Shown: piece by piece, positions 1 to 11,477 of the stretch
Layout: each line of letters starts with the position of its first letter
How positions within the stretch are numbered: position 1 is the stretch's first letter
Assembly (NCBI RefSeq): GCF_000149955.1
Contig: NC_030991.1
Coordinates: 2,478,340-2,542,339, forward strand
DNA length: 64,000 nucleotides
Direction: 5' to 3'
DNA from: Fusarium oxysporum f. sp. lycopersici 4287
Lineage: Eukaryota > Ascomycota > Sordariomycetes > Hypocreales > Nectriaceae
Program-made: the position numbers and the translations under genes
The notes under the pieces: model-generated
The model's input: the letters and a program-made list of their open reading frames with translations, nothing else
What the model was told of the DNA's origin: nothing
The model's database searches: none

Positions 1-689
1 GAAAGAATAAGAACAGCATCCAACCCCAAGTCAGTCCGATAGACGCAAGTCCGGCGCTGATCGAGTTCGCACCTGCAGTTGGAACGGGCGTTGGAGACAC
101 AGGTGCAGGTGCAGTTGGTGTCGCGACAGGAGGCTGAGTGGGTACCTTGATATGCAGTTGGTCCACGATCGTCTTACGGAGGGAGGTAGGCTTACAACAG
201 GTGGAGGAACAATGGGTGCAGTAGCCGATGCTACAGCGCCCGACTCGACGGTCGTGGCACTGGGCAGTCCGGAGGCAGACTCGGTAGACACACCGGCAGC
301 CTCGCAAGGGCGAAGACCGGCAGAGATCGCAGCTTTATTATATTAGATCATGGTTCAGCATAAGGATAGATGGGCGTACCAGCGGCGTCAGATGCACTGC
401 AGCTGGTGTCGACGCAGCCGACAAACGATTGTGCAAACCTTTGGGCTTTGCAGACGCAACCCGGGTCCTCAGAGCCACACTTGCTGTCTTGGATGGCCTT
501 CAGAGCGCATGGTTGCTGCGTTGGATGTCAGATTAGACTCAAAGCTGCAGTGAGGGTAGATCAACTTACTGCGCACTGGGGGAGAACAGAGCCGCCCTGC
601 CCACCACTCTCTACGCCACTCTGGGTAGTGGTCTGTGCCAACACAGAGGAAGACAGGAGAGCAGTGACGAGAAGGAAGAAGGATTTCAT
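1..689 (-). CDS. CFEM-domain GPI-anchored cell-surface protein (3' end beyond window)
   Basis: Exons on the minus strand: 689-570, 515-380, 332-196 and 145 to the window edge. The introns (516-569, 333-379, 146-195) all have GT-AG ends and keep the frame. The product starts with a signal peptide (MKSFFLLVTALLSSSVLA), followed by eight cysteines in CFEM spacing: QC, PC, KC, GCVC, GC, SC, PC. An acidic Asp precedes the GCVC motif, the position that coordinates haem iron in characterised CFEM proteins. After the domain comes a Ser/Thr/Pro/Ala-rich stalk, then a hydrophobic tail (IGLTWGWMLFLFF) preceded by small residues, as expected for a GPI signal. CFEM proteins act at the fungal surface in haem/iron uptake, adhesion or host interaction; which applies here is unknown. 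No lesion is seen in the 179 codons present. Confidence 0.88.
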
Positions 690-852
690 CTTGAATCAAG
701 TTGAGGGTAATTTTACGTTATCAGATGGCCGTTTGGTGATCAGTCTGATATACTGTATACAGGAAATGCTGTATGGGATTAGGCGTGATAGGATGGCGAC
801 AGTGAATTTCTTGCATCTGGAGGCTCTCAACGGAGTCTGGGGAAGTGTCAGC

Positions 853-862
853 TTATATAGAG
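853..862 (-). promoter_or_regulatory. Possible TATA element of the CFEM gene
   Basis: The minus strand reads CTATATAAGC about 165 bp upstream of the CFEM start codon. Distance and sequence fit a core promoter; there is no other support. Confidence 0.35.
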
Positions 863-1375
863 GAATCGTGCTTCAGCTGGTCCAATGAGAGACAGAGGGT
901 GCGATGAACACTCGATCTGCAGTCAGTCACTACGCGAGATAGGGCGTTTGAGGGGGTAGAAAGATCGGCATGCACATGTAACTGACAATTCTATTTCCAA
1001 GGTCCAAGCTCAATCTCACGGGCCAATAATAGCGGCGTCTCAGATGCCGGATGCAAAGCTCGGAGCTTACCAGTCGAATCGGAGCGGCCAAAGGGCTAGC
1101 CGAGGGGATGAGCTCGGGCACATGTCTGGTGTCTGGTCATGCTAACGATTTCTAGTGGAGAGATTGTTCAGTAATTGTATTTAGGAAATGTTGAGAAGAG
1201 AATATCTGGTTATTGCGTGGATTGTATCCTTGGGACCTGGTAATCCCGTCAATTCTCATTGTTAAGTCAAAACAAGCTACACACATAACAATATTCACTC
1301 AATGCTTGTCTCAGAGGCTAACTGCAATTAGGTGGCTGCATCATATTTCCCGACACCTTAGCGGTATACTTTGTA
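863..1375. other. Intergenic, upstream of the CFEM gene
   Basis: No coding structure recognised. It separates the CFEM promoter from the end of a decayed pogo element at 1376. Confidence 0.5.
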
Positions 1376-2640
1376 CCATGCAGTAGTACCCCTCCACCGG
1401 TAAGAACCCTCTGCCAGTAAGCAAAGAAAATTGTTCATACAAAATTCACTTTTTCAATCTTGAAAGGAAAAAAATGAACAAAAACAGTACAAGCAAATTT
1501 ATTTCCATAATTCGAGTTAGAATCGAATGAATTTTGATATTTTCTCGGTCTTTTTACTTCACAACCTGTGCGGGTGCGTACGACGGGTAATTCTTCCGCC
1601 TCCAAATTTGGACCTTCATCCTCTTGCATCCCTCCCACCTCAATCACATCCTCAATAGCCCCTGTTTCTTTAATTGCTTAGTTTAGCCCGGAAATAGTTT
1701 CTCCAGCCACTAGAGCTTCGACTAATGTCATGAAATTCTTGTTGGGATTGGACATCGCCTTCCTCCTCCTGCTTTTACTCAACCCGCTGATTTCCTCCTT
1801 CATACTGGCGTTTTATGCCGTTATCAAGGCTGCCTTTAGAGTTCATCGCAATAAATAGCCTTCGAGGCATTTAAAGCTCCATGAAATAGTAGTTGGAGAG
1901 AATGAGACCATTGAGCTGTCAGGTAACACCAATATATGTTGTTGAAAAAGCAAGTAACCATCCACTCATCCTGGATTTTAAGTCAGCAACATTTATGCTT
2001 CAGACCAGGTATATGCTCATTAATTCATGACTTATACAGCCATCTAACATAATGAGCCTGGAACCAGGCTCATCTTCTGGTTGCGCTTGGGGAGATAGAC
2101 CTCTCTGAGCCACTCGACTGCGATATGGTTGTCCGTCCAGCCGTTGTTAGAAGTGATGTAATACCAGTCGGCTACCTTCTTGAACTCATTGATAAACCGG
2201 TGTCGCTGAAGTTCTTTGCCTTTGAACATAATACATTGTTTCAGAAACGGCCATCTGCAGTCACGGCTTCGATAAAGCTAGTCCAAGCACGGGACTGAAA
2301 GCCAGTGAGGACAGCCTTCCTCTTCAGATCACTGCTCTAATAACCAAGGAATCCAAACCTATATTCGCAATGTATTAGTGAGTTTTTGTTGTTTATATTG
2401 CGCAGTAGTGCTGGGTGAAAATGTATTTTTGTAAAACTTGATTGTTTCTTATTGAGCTGAGAGTTATTCTCGGGTTTATGTATCTAGATAATTGTATCTA
2501 GGACTTTAAACTTTAAATCTAGGACTTTCAGACTAACAGTCTGAATCCTGAAGGGAAGGGGGATTCCCGGATTTTCCAACAGTTTTAGAACAAAAACTAT
2601 AAATACTCACCAAATATGTTCCTACTCCTTTGGAGTCCGG
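1376..2640 (-). mobile_element. Decayed pogo/Fot-type transposon relic
   Basis: Degenerate minus-strand copy of the element at 11940-14125. The boundary 'TA' + CCATGCAGTA at 1374-1385 and the A-rich stretch behind it match the right end of that element. The acidic C-terminal tail (EVGG, EAEELPV, VKRPRKY) is readable at 1535-1647. A DDE-region stretch (FKGKEL, WYYITSNNGWTDNH, VEWLREVYLP) is at 2085-2229. Homology to the region that precedes the DDE exon continues up to and beyond a solo LTR at 2387-2581. Many stops and indels; the N-terminal half is missing. Not functional. Confidence 0.75.
2387..2581 (-). repeat. Solo LTR of the copia-2 family, inserted in the pogo relic
   Basis: Inverted copy of the 194-bp LTR at 24088/28792, with intact TG...CA ends on its own strand. 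It is flanked by a perfect 5-bp target duplication GTTTT (2382-2386 and 2582-2586). It lies in the pogo relic, so it is younger than that insertion. A solo LTR arises by recombination between the two LTRs of a full element. Confidence 0.93.
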
Positions 2641-3387
2641 TGTGCCTGTGGATCTCTTGATCGGTACATTATCCTGACTGCCCGTCATGAGGGTCAGGTG
2701 TCGACCATGTAGTTCATCCGGCAAGCATCTCGGCGCTATCGCTGTTGTTTCCAGGTCTCCCGTGTGTATGTTCTGGTCAATCAATAAAGTGTTACCAAGC
2801 AGACACATGCTCTCCTAGCTTCGCACGGAATGCCTAGAATAAATAACTACCTGGACAAGATTCGAGCAGCAGAATCGGAGATGAGTAACTGTGGGCAAAC
2901 AGTCGAAATGATGGGACACTTTCTATTTCGGTGTACGCAATGTGACGCGCAGCAAGATGGCATGCGACGACTAGGACAGAAAATAATGGGAAACCTCTCG
3001 TACTTTGTGGGGGAAAGGCAGCATCAGATGGCCTTAGATGGGCACCTTGACTTACACCCTGGACACGAAGAGACTCGATGCAAACCAAAATGGATGACTC
3101 ACTTTCCAACCATATTTCGAGGCCAAATCTGACGATACCACCACCAAAGGGCCTCAATTTAGCAGACCAAGCTCTAGTTGCTGAGGATAGGAACCCTTGG
3201 AGAAACTGGCCTTCGAGCAGGCCTGTCACAAGGTCAAGTGTGACGAGACTAAACTAGCAGTGAGGAGCCTGGGACTTCCCGGGAGACGCGAGCAGAAATG
3301 CTTAGAACTAGGAATAGCCTAGCGTACTTGGCCCTACGAGTTTAGTCCTCCCAGGTGGAATAAATTTCATTCATTCGTTCATTCTCA
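2641..3387 (+). mobile_element. 3' end of a Tad-like LINE retrotransposon (truncated)
   Basis: The readable stretch at 2826-3010 resembles the cysteine/histidine segment at the C-terminus of fungal LINE pol proteins: LRTG-like start, NYLDKIRAAES, a Cys, then MGHFLFRCTQCD. The tail ends in short tandem ATTC/GTTC units at 3367-3387 instead of poly(A), as many Tad-type elements do. The 5' parts, including the reverse transcriptase, are absent, and stops are present upstream. Assignment rests on motif resemblance only. Confidence 0.6.
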
Positions 3388-4227
3388 CGTCATATTGACA
3401 CCATTTCATCAATTCGATTCAGGTTACGGGCTAGAAGCGCCGTAATTCACTTCTCATGAAAATTGGCTTGAACTTGAATTGACCGCCGCACTGGGTGCAT
3501 CACACCACCGGCACGAGAACACAGAGGTACCATATTGCCGGGACTTTGAGTTCCCTACCGTTACATAATGGTCTGGACCCGATATCAACGATTGAATTTT
3601 TAACCTTACAATCGAGCACATCACGACAGATAGCATCGTGGATCGACTCAGATAACTAACGACAACGATTTCGACGACCTCCTTAGCTGCCATTTAACAA
3701 AAATTGTTATAGAGACCCGGTCTGTATTCCGTACCAATTTCACTCGCTCAGTGTCAGACAATTGGCTCTACGAGGATCTGAGATGGCATCAGGAAATTAA
3801 TGAGGATTATCTGAGGAACAAAATCTTAATGACAGGATGCACTGAGTCGTGCAGCTCTTTATACATAAATCAAAGCGTTGTCTGTTCTAGGCAGTAGCAG
3901 CTGCCACCCTGAGGTCATGGCCCGCAGCCATCACCGGCCCCGCACATGGCAGCGACTGTATATTGACCAACAGAAACCTCTCATCTCTATTCTCTATCCT
4001 CTCCTTCATTTTTCCCTATCATTTACCCTCCTCGTCTCCATTTCCTCTCCAGGGCCTTCCCTTGGCTAACCAAATCCTACCTTACAACCCGATGGGAATA
4101 ACGACGTGCGATAAAATCGTCTTCAGTAGCCTCCAAAAGCCGATCCTCTCATAGTGTAATACAGCTCGCAATCTCATTCATACACTTATACCCCCAGATC
4201 TCAACACTCTCGCCCAAAGCCCACAGC
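3388..4227. other. Intergenic; includes promoter region of the CDK gene
   Basis: No gene recognised. The last 200 bp before the CDK start are pyrimidine-rich (CTCTC/CCTC tracts at 3975-4060), typical of fungal promoters. Confidence 0.5.
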
Positions 4228-5323
4228 ATGGATAATTACCAGAAGTTGGAGAAAATTGGCCAAGGTACGTCTGACCCTCGCTCTGGGGCCCTGGCCACAT
4301 TTATGCAGCCATGGTATTTTTTAGTATATTCCTATTTAATTGCCGGACTAATTAAATCTACCAGGTGCCTGCGGTGCCATTTACAAGGCCCGTGACCTTG
4401 CCAATGGGGAACGAATTGTAGCATTGAAAAAAATCCGTCTCGAAGCCGAGGATGAGGGTGTACCGAGCACTTCCATCCGGGAGATTTCTCTCCTCAAGGA
4501 ACTGCAGCACCCTAACATCTTGCGTCTTCTGAACATCGTTCACGCTGATTACCACAATCTTTACCTCGTTTTCGAATTCCTTGATATCGACCTGAAAAGG
4601 TACATGGAGACCTTACCGGTCAGTGACGGTGGACGAGGCAAGGTGCTTCCGGAGGGGTCATCGGCATACCTCATGCAATTAGGCATGAACGACACGGTGG
4701 TCAGAAAATTCATGTACCAGCTTTGTGCTGGCGTTAATTACTGCCACTCCCACCGTATCTTGCACCGAGATCTGAAGCCCGCTAATCTCCTCATCGACAA
4801 GGAAGGAAATCTCAAGTTAGCCGATTTTGGGTTGGCACGAGCGTTTGGTGTGCCTCTGCGCCCATACACTCATGATGTCGTGACGCTCTGGTACCGAGCA
4901 CCTGAACTTCTACTGGGCGCAAAACAATACTCGACGGGTGTTGATATGTGGTCTGTCGGCTGTATCTTTGCAGAGATGTGCGTTCGAAAGCCGCTATTTC
5001 CTGGTGACTCTGAGATTGATAAGATCTTTAAAATCTTCCGGTAAGTTTATCGCCCTTGCATATGCTGTGGGTGAGAAGTCTGACGTTGATCCCCTAGCAC
5101 ATTGGGTACTCCTACGGAAGACGTTTGGCCTGGAGTTACCTCGTACCGTGATTTCAAGTCCTCGTTTCCTAAGTGGCAACGTAACTACGATCAGGCTCTC
5201 TGCAATAACCTCAACAAAGCAGGGCTCGAACTTCTCGATATGACGCTGATCTACAATCCGGCTGGACGCATTTCGGCCAAACAGGCCTGCAACCACCCTT
5301 ACTTTGAAGGCTTTGTTGCGTAG
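4228..5323 (+). CDS. CDK1/Cdc2 (NimX-like) protein kinase paralogue lacking the inhibitory T14/Y15 sites
   Basis: Exons 4228-4264, 4365-5040 and 5098-5323; both introns (100 and 57 bp) are GT-AG and frame-preserving, giving 312 residues. The fold is complete: Gly-loop at 11-16, catalytic Lys at 34, a PSTSIRE helix at 46-52, HRDLKPAN from 146, DFG at 166, and the activating T-loop Thr at 181 in [11 protein letters not shown]. It has the longer fungal-type insert with GGRG seen in Aspergillus NimX. Odd residues: the Gly-loop reads GQGACG where CDK1 has GEGTYG, so the Wee1-family target residues are Ala14 and Cys15; PSTAIRE is PSTSIRE; the Gln after HRDLKP is Ala. Expected role is cyclin-dependent Ser/Thr phosphorylation in cell-cycle control, probably insensitive to Wee1/Cdc25 regulation. 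It is more likely a diverged paralogue than the core CDK1. Confidence 0.92.
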
Positions 5324-6889
5324 TCAGGCCAGCTGAAAATTTACTACAAGTAGGGGAACTGCCACATATTACCACTAGGTTCATGCGACTGGATATGAAA
5401 CGTGGACCATACTTTGGGGTTGTGAATCTGATTCCACATACTTCTCGCCTGATTCTATTCTATGCAACTCTCGCTTGACTCTACTGTGTTCACGGGCGAC
5501 CATCGAGTTGATCGAAAGAGAAAGAGGCCGTCTTCTAAGAAGTCAGAGGCCAAGCCGATACAGCGCTTTTTTTTGGTGACGAAGCTGTTAAGGTAATAAA
5601 ATCCCCGACAGTTGCTGCCGCTTATAACGACGAAATGAACCATGTTGATCGAGGTGGCCAGTTGAGGTCATATTATGCCTATGATCATTCCCTCCGCTGC
5701 GGCCCTTGGCAGGCACATTGTTGGACCTTCTTCTTGATGTGGCCCTTATCAATAGCTATATTGCTTAACTACACAGGCCCCAGCCAAACGGGAAGGGGTA
5801 TATGATTCATGGGAAGAGGCGAGAGTGCATTTACAACGCCTGATTCAACATATATCAAGAAAGTCAGTCAAGGAAGAGGTATCGCGAAGGGGGCGAATCC
5901 GACCCTAAAATATAGCAAAAAGAGCCCCTTGTCTGCCGGCACATGAGGTTGGACTACTTTGCATGTCAGGGCCTTCGACAAGGCCAAGTGAGGTCAAAAA
6001 GCCAAAAAGAGGGCCCCTTGGGGAGAGTGACGGCAATGGAAGAAGGGGACAGACTGATTATTGGTGTAGCGTGTGCATGGTTCCTCTTTGTAGCTACGGG
6101 AATTGCTAGTACTCCTATCATAAATAGAAGTTAGGTAGGCAGTAAAGTACCTCTCGTTTGAGGCATTTTAATTCGACCGACCCCGCTGTCAGTACCAGAA
6201 TTGAGGCTTTGATGATGGTACGTCAACGTCACCCTTTCTAACTTCTTGTGGCATCTCACGTGTCTGGCTGGAGTATATGTTAGGAAAGTTCAATTACTAT
6301 TGGACAATACTGACTGCAATGACGTATTCATGATTTGAGCCGCCTGCGGTGTGGTGATTTCACATGTTACTTTTGAGACAACTTCCTTGTCGTATCATGA
6401 TTTTGAAAACTATGATGGTACAATTTAGGTCCTCTGAGGCATAGGAAGAGCGATATGCTCGGAGTCATTGGTTTTTCTCACATGTCACTCCCCGCACTGG
6501 CACCAGTGTCACCATATCTTGGATGACCCATGAACCCACGGCCATATTCGTCATAAACAAAAGTCAACATTGAATCACCAATCACACCTTCAACATGTAA
6601 CACAAATCCCTCCTCCCCCATCATAACCTAATCTACTAAACCTCCACCTGTCAGGATGCTTTTATCTACGCCAGCTTCTTGCTGTGTTGTCCAGCGGAAA
6701 ATCACGCATTGCAATCGTTCGCCTCATATATCATACCACACGTAAAATACAGCTCTTCGACATCTATTTCTCCCAGATTACATACGAAAAGGACGCCCCA
6801 AGCGCGGGCTCTCAACCAGTCTCCAACCAGTTTCCTGCTGTTTCTGCTTGCATTCCGTCGACACCTGACCCCCGCTCGCACGCAGACAC
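5324..6889. other. Long intergenic stretch
   Basis: Only short open frames without recognisable motifs. No terminal repeats or tRNA seen. It separates two regulator genes on the same strand. Confidence 0.45.
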
Positions 6890-7930
6890 ATGGAGGCAAG
6901 ATCAGAAGCCATAAGTGCCCCGGTAATGCCACTACGATCGCGTAATCCAACCCAACAATATCGTGGTGTGACGTCCATTTGTTCGGTCACTCCAAGAGAT
7001 TCAACTTTACATAACTCCAAAGATAATAGTATCTTCCAATCATTTGGCAAGGATTTCAAGACTTCCAAAGGCTTGCAAGAATGCGCCAGGCGGATTTTGC
7101 GATTGAATACCCTGCCATCACAAGCCACTTCGAAAAAGAAGCCCCAGGGCGACCCTCAACATGGGCATCCCAATTGTACTGCAAACGGAAGGGCCACAAT
7201 GAATCAACAACACACTGGAGGACTGAACTGCGCTTCCTCTGCGACAACGCCCAGTTACACGGCGATTGTTACAACCGATGGAGGCCACGTCCAAAGAGGG
7301 GGAGAAAGGATACAGCAACAGTCACGTCCGGCTCTGCATGTATTCGGTCATCGTCGTAGTGCCGAAAAGCAGCCTTCGTTCAAGACTGTTCATTTTGGCC
7401 CCGATTTGGAGCATGTACGCTACTTTTCAAACACCGACAAACCACTGACAATCGACACTAGTTCATCATTTGTGAGCATAGATCCACTCTTGGATGAAAG
7501 GATAATCAACCAGCAAGTAGCCCCGTCGCCTCAATGGGAAATCTTTACATCTAACTTCCCCGATGAGGATTCGACCCGAAAGTCGATGGATGTCAGAGTC
7601 CAAAGAGTCTATTTTTCTAGCCGTCGCATGACTCTCTATGTCCTTATCGTGGCAGCCAGCTTGGACTTTGAAAATTCAATCATTTGTCGTTTTACGCGAG
7701 ATTATTGGAAGACGGTCTCCGAAACCTCAGCGCAGTATTATCGTGCGCCAATCTCTAGGAGTGGGCAAAATTACTACAAATTTGTTGTTGGCATTAGGCT
7801 ATTTGATGCGGATGAGCTTGACTCGAGCCCTTTGTTCTTTTGTGTGCGATATATCGTCAATGGTCAGGAAAATTGGGATGATAACTCAGGCGTCAACTTC
7901 GAGGTGGATTTCAGAAGAAAGCTTGACTAG
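6890..7930 (+). CDS. CBM21 glycogen-targeting regulatory subunit of protein phosphatase 1 (copy 1)
   Basis: Single-exon ORF of 346 residues. The first 160 residues are polar and low in complexity. At 165-169 the sequence KTVHF followed by GPDLE fits the RVxF docking motif that binds the PP1 catalytic subunit. The C-terminal half (about 205-343) is a CBM21 domain: DVRVQRVYFS, LDFENSIICRFTRDYWKTVSE and the closing NGQENWDDNSGVNFEVDF. Proteins of this type (yeast Gac1/Pig1, animal PPP1R3) tether PP1 to glycogen and activate glycogen synthase. Length and domain order are normal. Copies at 45110-46252 (intact) and 40532-41160 (broken) are in this window; copy 3 is the closer relative, sharing HRR/CS-EK before the docking motif. 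Confidence 0.85.
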   Translation: MEARSEAISAPVMPLRSRNPTQQYRGVTSICSVTPRDSTLHNSKDNSIFQSFGKDFKTSKGLQECARRILRLNTLPSQATSKKKPQGDPQHGHPNCTANGRATMNQQHTGGLNCASSATTPSYTAIVTTDGGHVQRGGERIQQQSRPALHVFGHRRSAEKQPSFKTVHFGPDLEHVRYFSNTDKPLTIDTSSSFVSIDPLLDERIINQQVAPSPQWEIFTSNFPDEDSTRKSMDVRVQRVYFSSRRMTLYVLIVAASLDFENSIICRFTRDYWKTVSETSAQYYRAPISRSGQNYYKFVVGIRLFDADELDSSPLFFCVRYIVNGQENWDDNSGVNFEVDFRRKLD

Positions 7931-8550
7931 AAAGCAATATCATTTCAAGTATAATCAAAGCACTAGAGCGCACGCCATGTCCCGCAGTGGATTCCATCAG
8001 GGACCCTAACGAGCTGTTTCCAGGGGTCCGAAGTCACGCTCGAGGCACTCCTTATGTCAGATCATTATCATATGTCGCTGAGTTCTCTGTGAGTAACAAG
8101 ATATAATGGCTGATGGTGCTAGTTTTTGATACAGCTATCAAAACTGCTTGTCAGACGGGTATGCTGGGGTTACTGAACAATATTACCACTGCCTACTGTA
8201 TTATCTGGGGTTTTGCTAGTTTGATATCAGCATTGTGGAGCCATGAGCTTTGGAAACAGGCTAATGCTTTGACCGAGGGGTTTTGGTAATCTATCAAGTC
8301 ACCCGATGGAGTCGACGTTAAAGCTGACTTCGGTGAAGAGAGAGCTGATTAAGGGGAACACTGTGAGCACAACACCTTGAGCGATTGAAAGCATTGTCAT
8401 GATGAAGTCTGGCGATTCTGAAGCTGGTGATATGGATGAAGAAGAAAAAGAAGACGAAGAGGACGAAAGGTTTAAGCATGACGAAAATGAGGGCCAGAAT
8501 GGGGAGGGTAGCGCGATGGGAGAATCGGACGAAGAAACACCACCACTGAT
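7931..8550. other. Intergenic, ending at the left hAT terminus
   Basis: Contains a Glu/Asp-rich open stretch at 8399-8550 that is cut by the hAT end at 8551. It may be the remnant of an interrupted gene; no domain recognised. Confidence 0.35.
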
Positions 8551-8662
8551 CAGCGCTGCCCACAAATCAAACAAATCAAATCCGGGATCATATTTAAGAT
8601 ATTTGACAGCCTCCGGTACTGGATGTGTTGTTTGAAATACTTGATCAAATATTTCAAACATT

Positions 8663-11477
8663 TCAAATCTCAACATCTGTGCTCTCCATACTACTATTTC
8701 CAATCTCCCACTGGAGTTCATCCCTCCCACCCGCTGTCGCCCCTAGCTTCACCACGCCATGCCTAACCCAGTTCTTGAGGCATTGTAACTTCTCCAATGT
8801 TTCCGTCGCCATTGAGAGCCTCTGCGACGTCAACGTCAGCTTGGCCAGGCTGAATGACCTCTCACAATCAGTCGCCATCGCCGGTATCGCAAGTATATCG
8901 AGAGCCAGCTGGCTGACCATGGGAAACTGCCCCCGCCGACCCATCCACCATTCAATTGGATCCTCAGTTTCTTGTGGCTCTAGCCGCAGATATCGCTCCA
9001 GCTCGCTACTCCATCGCCGTAGTCTTCGCTGTCCTGCTTTTAGCCCATTGCCTAAACACACTAGCTTCAGATGTCTTTCGTGGTACAATTGGGAATGCCG
9101 CTCTCTCCACAATCGCCTTCTGCTACTCATCCACCGGCCGACTGCAGCGGTACCAGCGGTCGAGGTAGTCAGACAGTCCAATCTTGGGCATCCTTCACCC
9201 ACACAAGCTGCTCCTCTGACGCCCAGTTCACCTCCAGATAGCTCATGCCGAGTGACGGGTTGAGGATAATGGATGCGGCGAACAACGGTGTCTCTCCAAG
9301 CTTAGTGTAGCACTCATTAAGTTTCTGCCAGGCGGTTATGATGGACAGTCTCAGATAGCGTCAGTGATCCTTCCCCATGTCATCGATTCCCGATGATCCT
9401 GATGACTTGCCTGGTCCATCATCGCATTGTCCCGACCCACGACCTGGCAAGGAGCTTTCCATTGACTTTCGTGGATGCATATCCATCTCGCAATCTCTAA
9501 ACCTAGCAGGAAGCTGCCGATTTCGATCCGGTCGCCCTCGGGCCGGTTCGACTTGAGAATCTGTAATCTCTCCCACTGCGTTGTCTGGGACAACATGATG
9601 GAACAACTTCCGATCCTCCAGGTGTTCCAGCAAGTACTCCATGCCTGTCATCACCTCCCTCGCTACCCCAGCCCTGCGTTCTCATAGTTTGCAGATAGAA
9701 TGGCTCAAGGATATGTTTGATCTCTGCCAAGAGTCTCCAGTCATCTCCCTTCAACATGTCGGCCTCGGGCAGCCATTTCTCCACCTCTGGATGAACCAAG
9801 AACGCCCTAATGTCTCCCTGCTTGACGAGCGCTCGAAAGATCTGAGATAAGTGGAGTTCCATCTCGTGTCGTTGTTCATGACGACCTCTAGCTCCGCCGT
9901 CGACTCGCCCGCCAAGAGATATTCTTGTGCTTCGTCATTCTCGCGCGAGATCTTCTTAAAGAGCTCGCTCCTCTGAGGAGATGACCTGATAAACTTGACA
10001 ACATTGTGGAGCTTTCCTACCAGCCCTTTCTCTCTCCAGTGTCGTAGATCATCCTCGTGGCGACCAAGGAAGTTGAAGACCTGAGATTCAGCCTGTTGGA
10101 AAATCTGGGAATCCCCCTTATCTTCAGGATTCAGACTATTAGTCTGAAAGTCCTAGATTTAAAGTTCAAAGTCCTAGATGAAACTATCTAGAGATATAAA
10201 ACCGAGAAGAGCTCTCATCTCAATAATAAATAACCAAGTTGTATAAAATATACTTTCACCCAGCACACACTGCGCAATATAAACAATACAGCCTCGAAAG
10301 CCTCAAGATCTTCGCCGTACAGGAAGGCGCGAGCAACCAGGTTCAAGATGCGTCCATAGCAGCGCATACGCCTAGCGCGGATGTCCACCAAGCTCATTTC
10401 TGCATCGAGATCTCCGTAGAAGTTCAGAAGACAGGTGTCGTTGGAAGATGCGTTGTCCGAGATCACTGTTCCAACTCGATCCTCTATCTTCCACTCACGC
10501 ACAACCTGCCCAAGTGTCACCGCGAGATTCTCTCCGCTATGACACCCGAGCTGGCGTCGGAGTGCCAGTAGGCGCGACTGGTGCTTCCCCTGGCGGTCAA
10601 GAAAATGAGCCATGACTGCCATGACAGCGTGTCGATTCGGTGATGTCCACAGGTCGAACCTCAGATGAATTTTGCTAAGGGCATCCGAGAGCTCCTGCTT
10701 GACCCTGTCCTTCTTGGTCTTGTACATGTCATCCAACAAGCGGCTCATCGATTGCCGGCTCCATGATATCTGATCAGATAGATGAGGGTCAAGTTGCCAG
10801 GCGAGCTGCTGAAAGAACGTATCGCTAAAGAAAGAAAAGGGAACATTGGTATTGATCAGAAGTCCCAGGCTCAGTTCTCGGATCATCGCGACTCTAGCAC
10901 GCGGCACGGCGCTGTACTGCAAGCGCCGTCGCTTAGGCCGTTCAGTCTCATCGGTTGACGGGTCTGTGTCGGCGCCTTGACTGCTCTCGAAGATCCTGTG
11001 GAACCTACGCGTGGTCAATGATGCTTAAGCTCGCCATGTCACATTCTCATACCTGCGGAGATGGTCAGCTGCCGAACTCGTAGCAGCAGCGGCGAAGAAC
11101 TCAGGCTGACCCTTTGCGTCGCACAAACGGCAGGCCCAGTAAGGGCTTAACGGACTGTTGTTGGTGTCGATCTCAACGACAAAAAATCCGTGGCGCTTGA
11201 TCCAGCTCTTCCGGCCCTTCGAGCCTTTCCGAGAAAGGGGCTCGTCTAAAACATATCGTTTGTTCCTCCATACTGCTTGTGGAAGATCCGCAACGGTAGG
11301 GTGATCTGGCGATGGCGTCTGCGTCGCTAGCTCAAATTGGATCGCCAAATTTCTCGGTGATCGGAGGAGAGCAAAGGCGGAGGGTGGAGAAGGAAGCATG
11401 ATGTCGTTAAATTTCACCAGGTTACGCGTCGATCGATAGGAATAGCACGCGTGGGCGAGAAGTAAACAAACTGGCAC
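8663..11477 (-). pseudogene. hAT transposase, broken by frameshifts and a solo LTR
   Basis: Read on the minus strand. 11477-11025 holds the N-terminal part with a BED-like zinc finger (WIKRHGFFVVE, CRLCDAKG, ATSSAADHLRRYE). 11018-10290 holds the RNase H-like core (LHLRFDLWTSPNRHAVMAVM, VISDNASSNDTC, RMRCYGRILNLVARAFLYG). 9862-9361 holds the middle part (EVEKWLPEADMLKGDDWRLL, LEPFYLQT) in two frames. 9202-8663 holds the C-terminal dimerisation domain (LERYLRLEPQETEDPIEWW, IPAMATDCERSFSLAKLTLT). At least three frame changes plus the LTR insertion make it inactive. Confidence 0.82.
10094..10288 (+). repeat. Solo LTR of the copia-2 family inside hAT-1
   Basis: 195-bp copy of the copia-2 LTR starting TGTTGGAAAATC and flanked by a perfect target duplication CAGCC (10089-10093 and 10289-10293). 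The terminal CA has become TA, a C-to-T change at the very end. It splits the hAT transposase, so hAT-1 was already present when it landed. Confidence 0.9.

Noticed and set aside
152..888. Plus-strand open frames over the CFEM locus
   Set aside because: They overlap the minus-strand spliced gene, whose signal peptide, cysteine pattern and GT-AG introns are far stronger evidence.
8399..8635. Acidic 78-codon ORF as a gene
   Set aside because: Its last third is the hAT-1 terminal repeat; the rest is low-complexity Glu/Asp without a recognisable domain.
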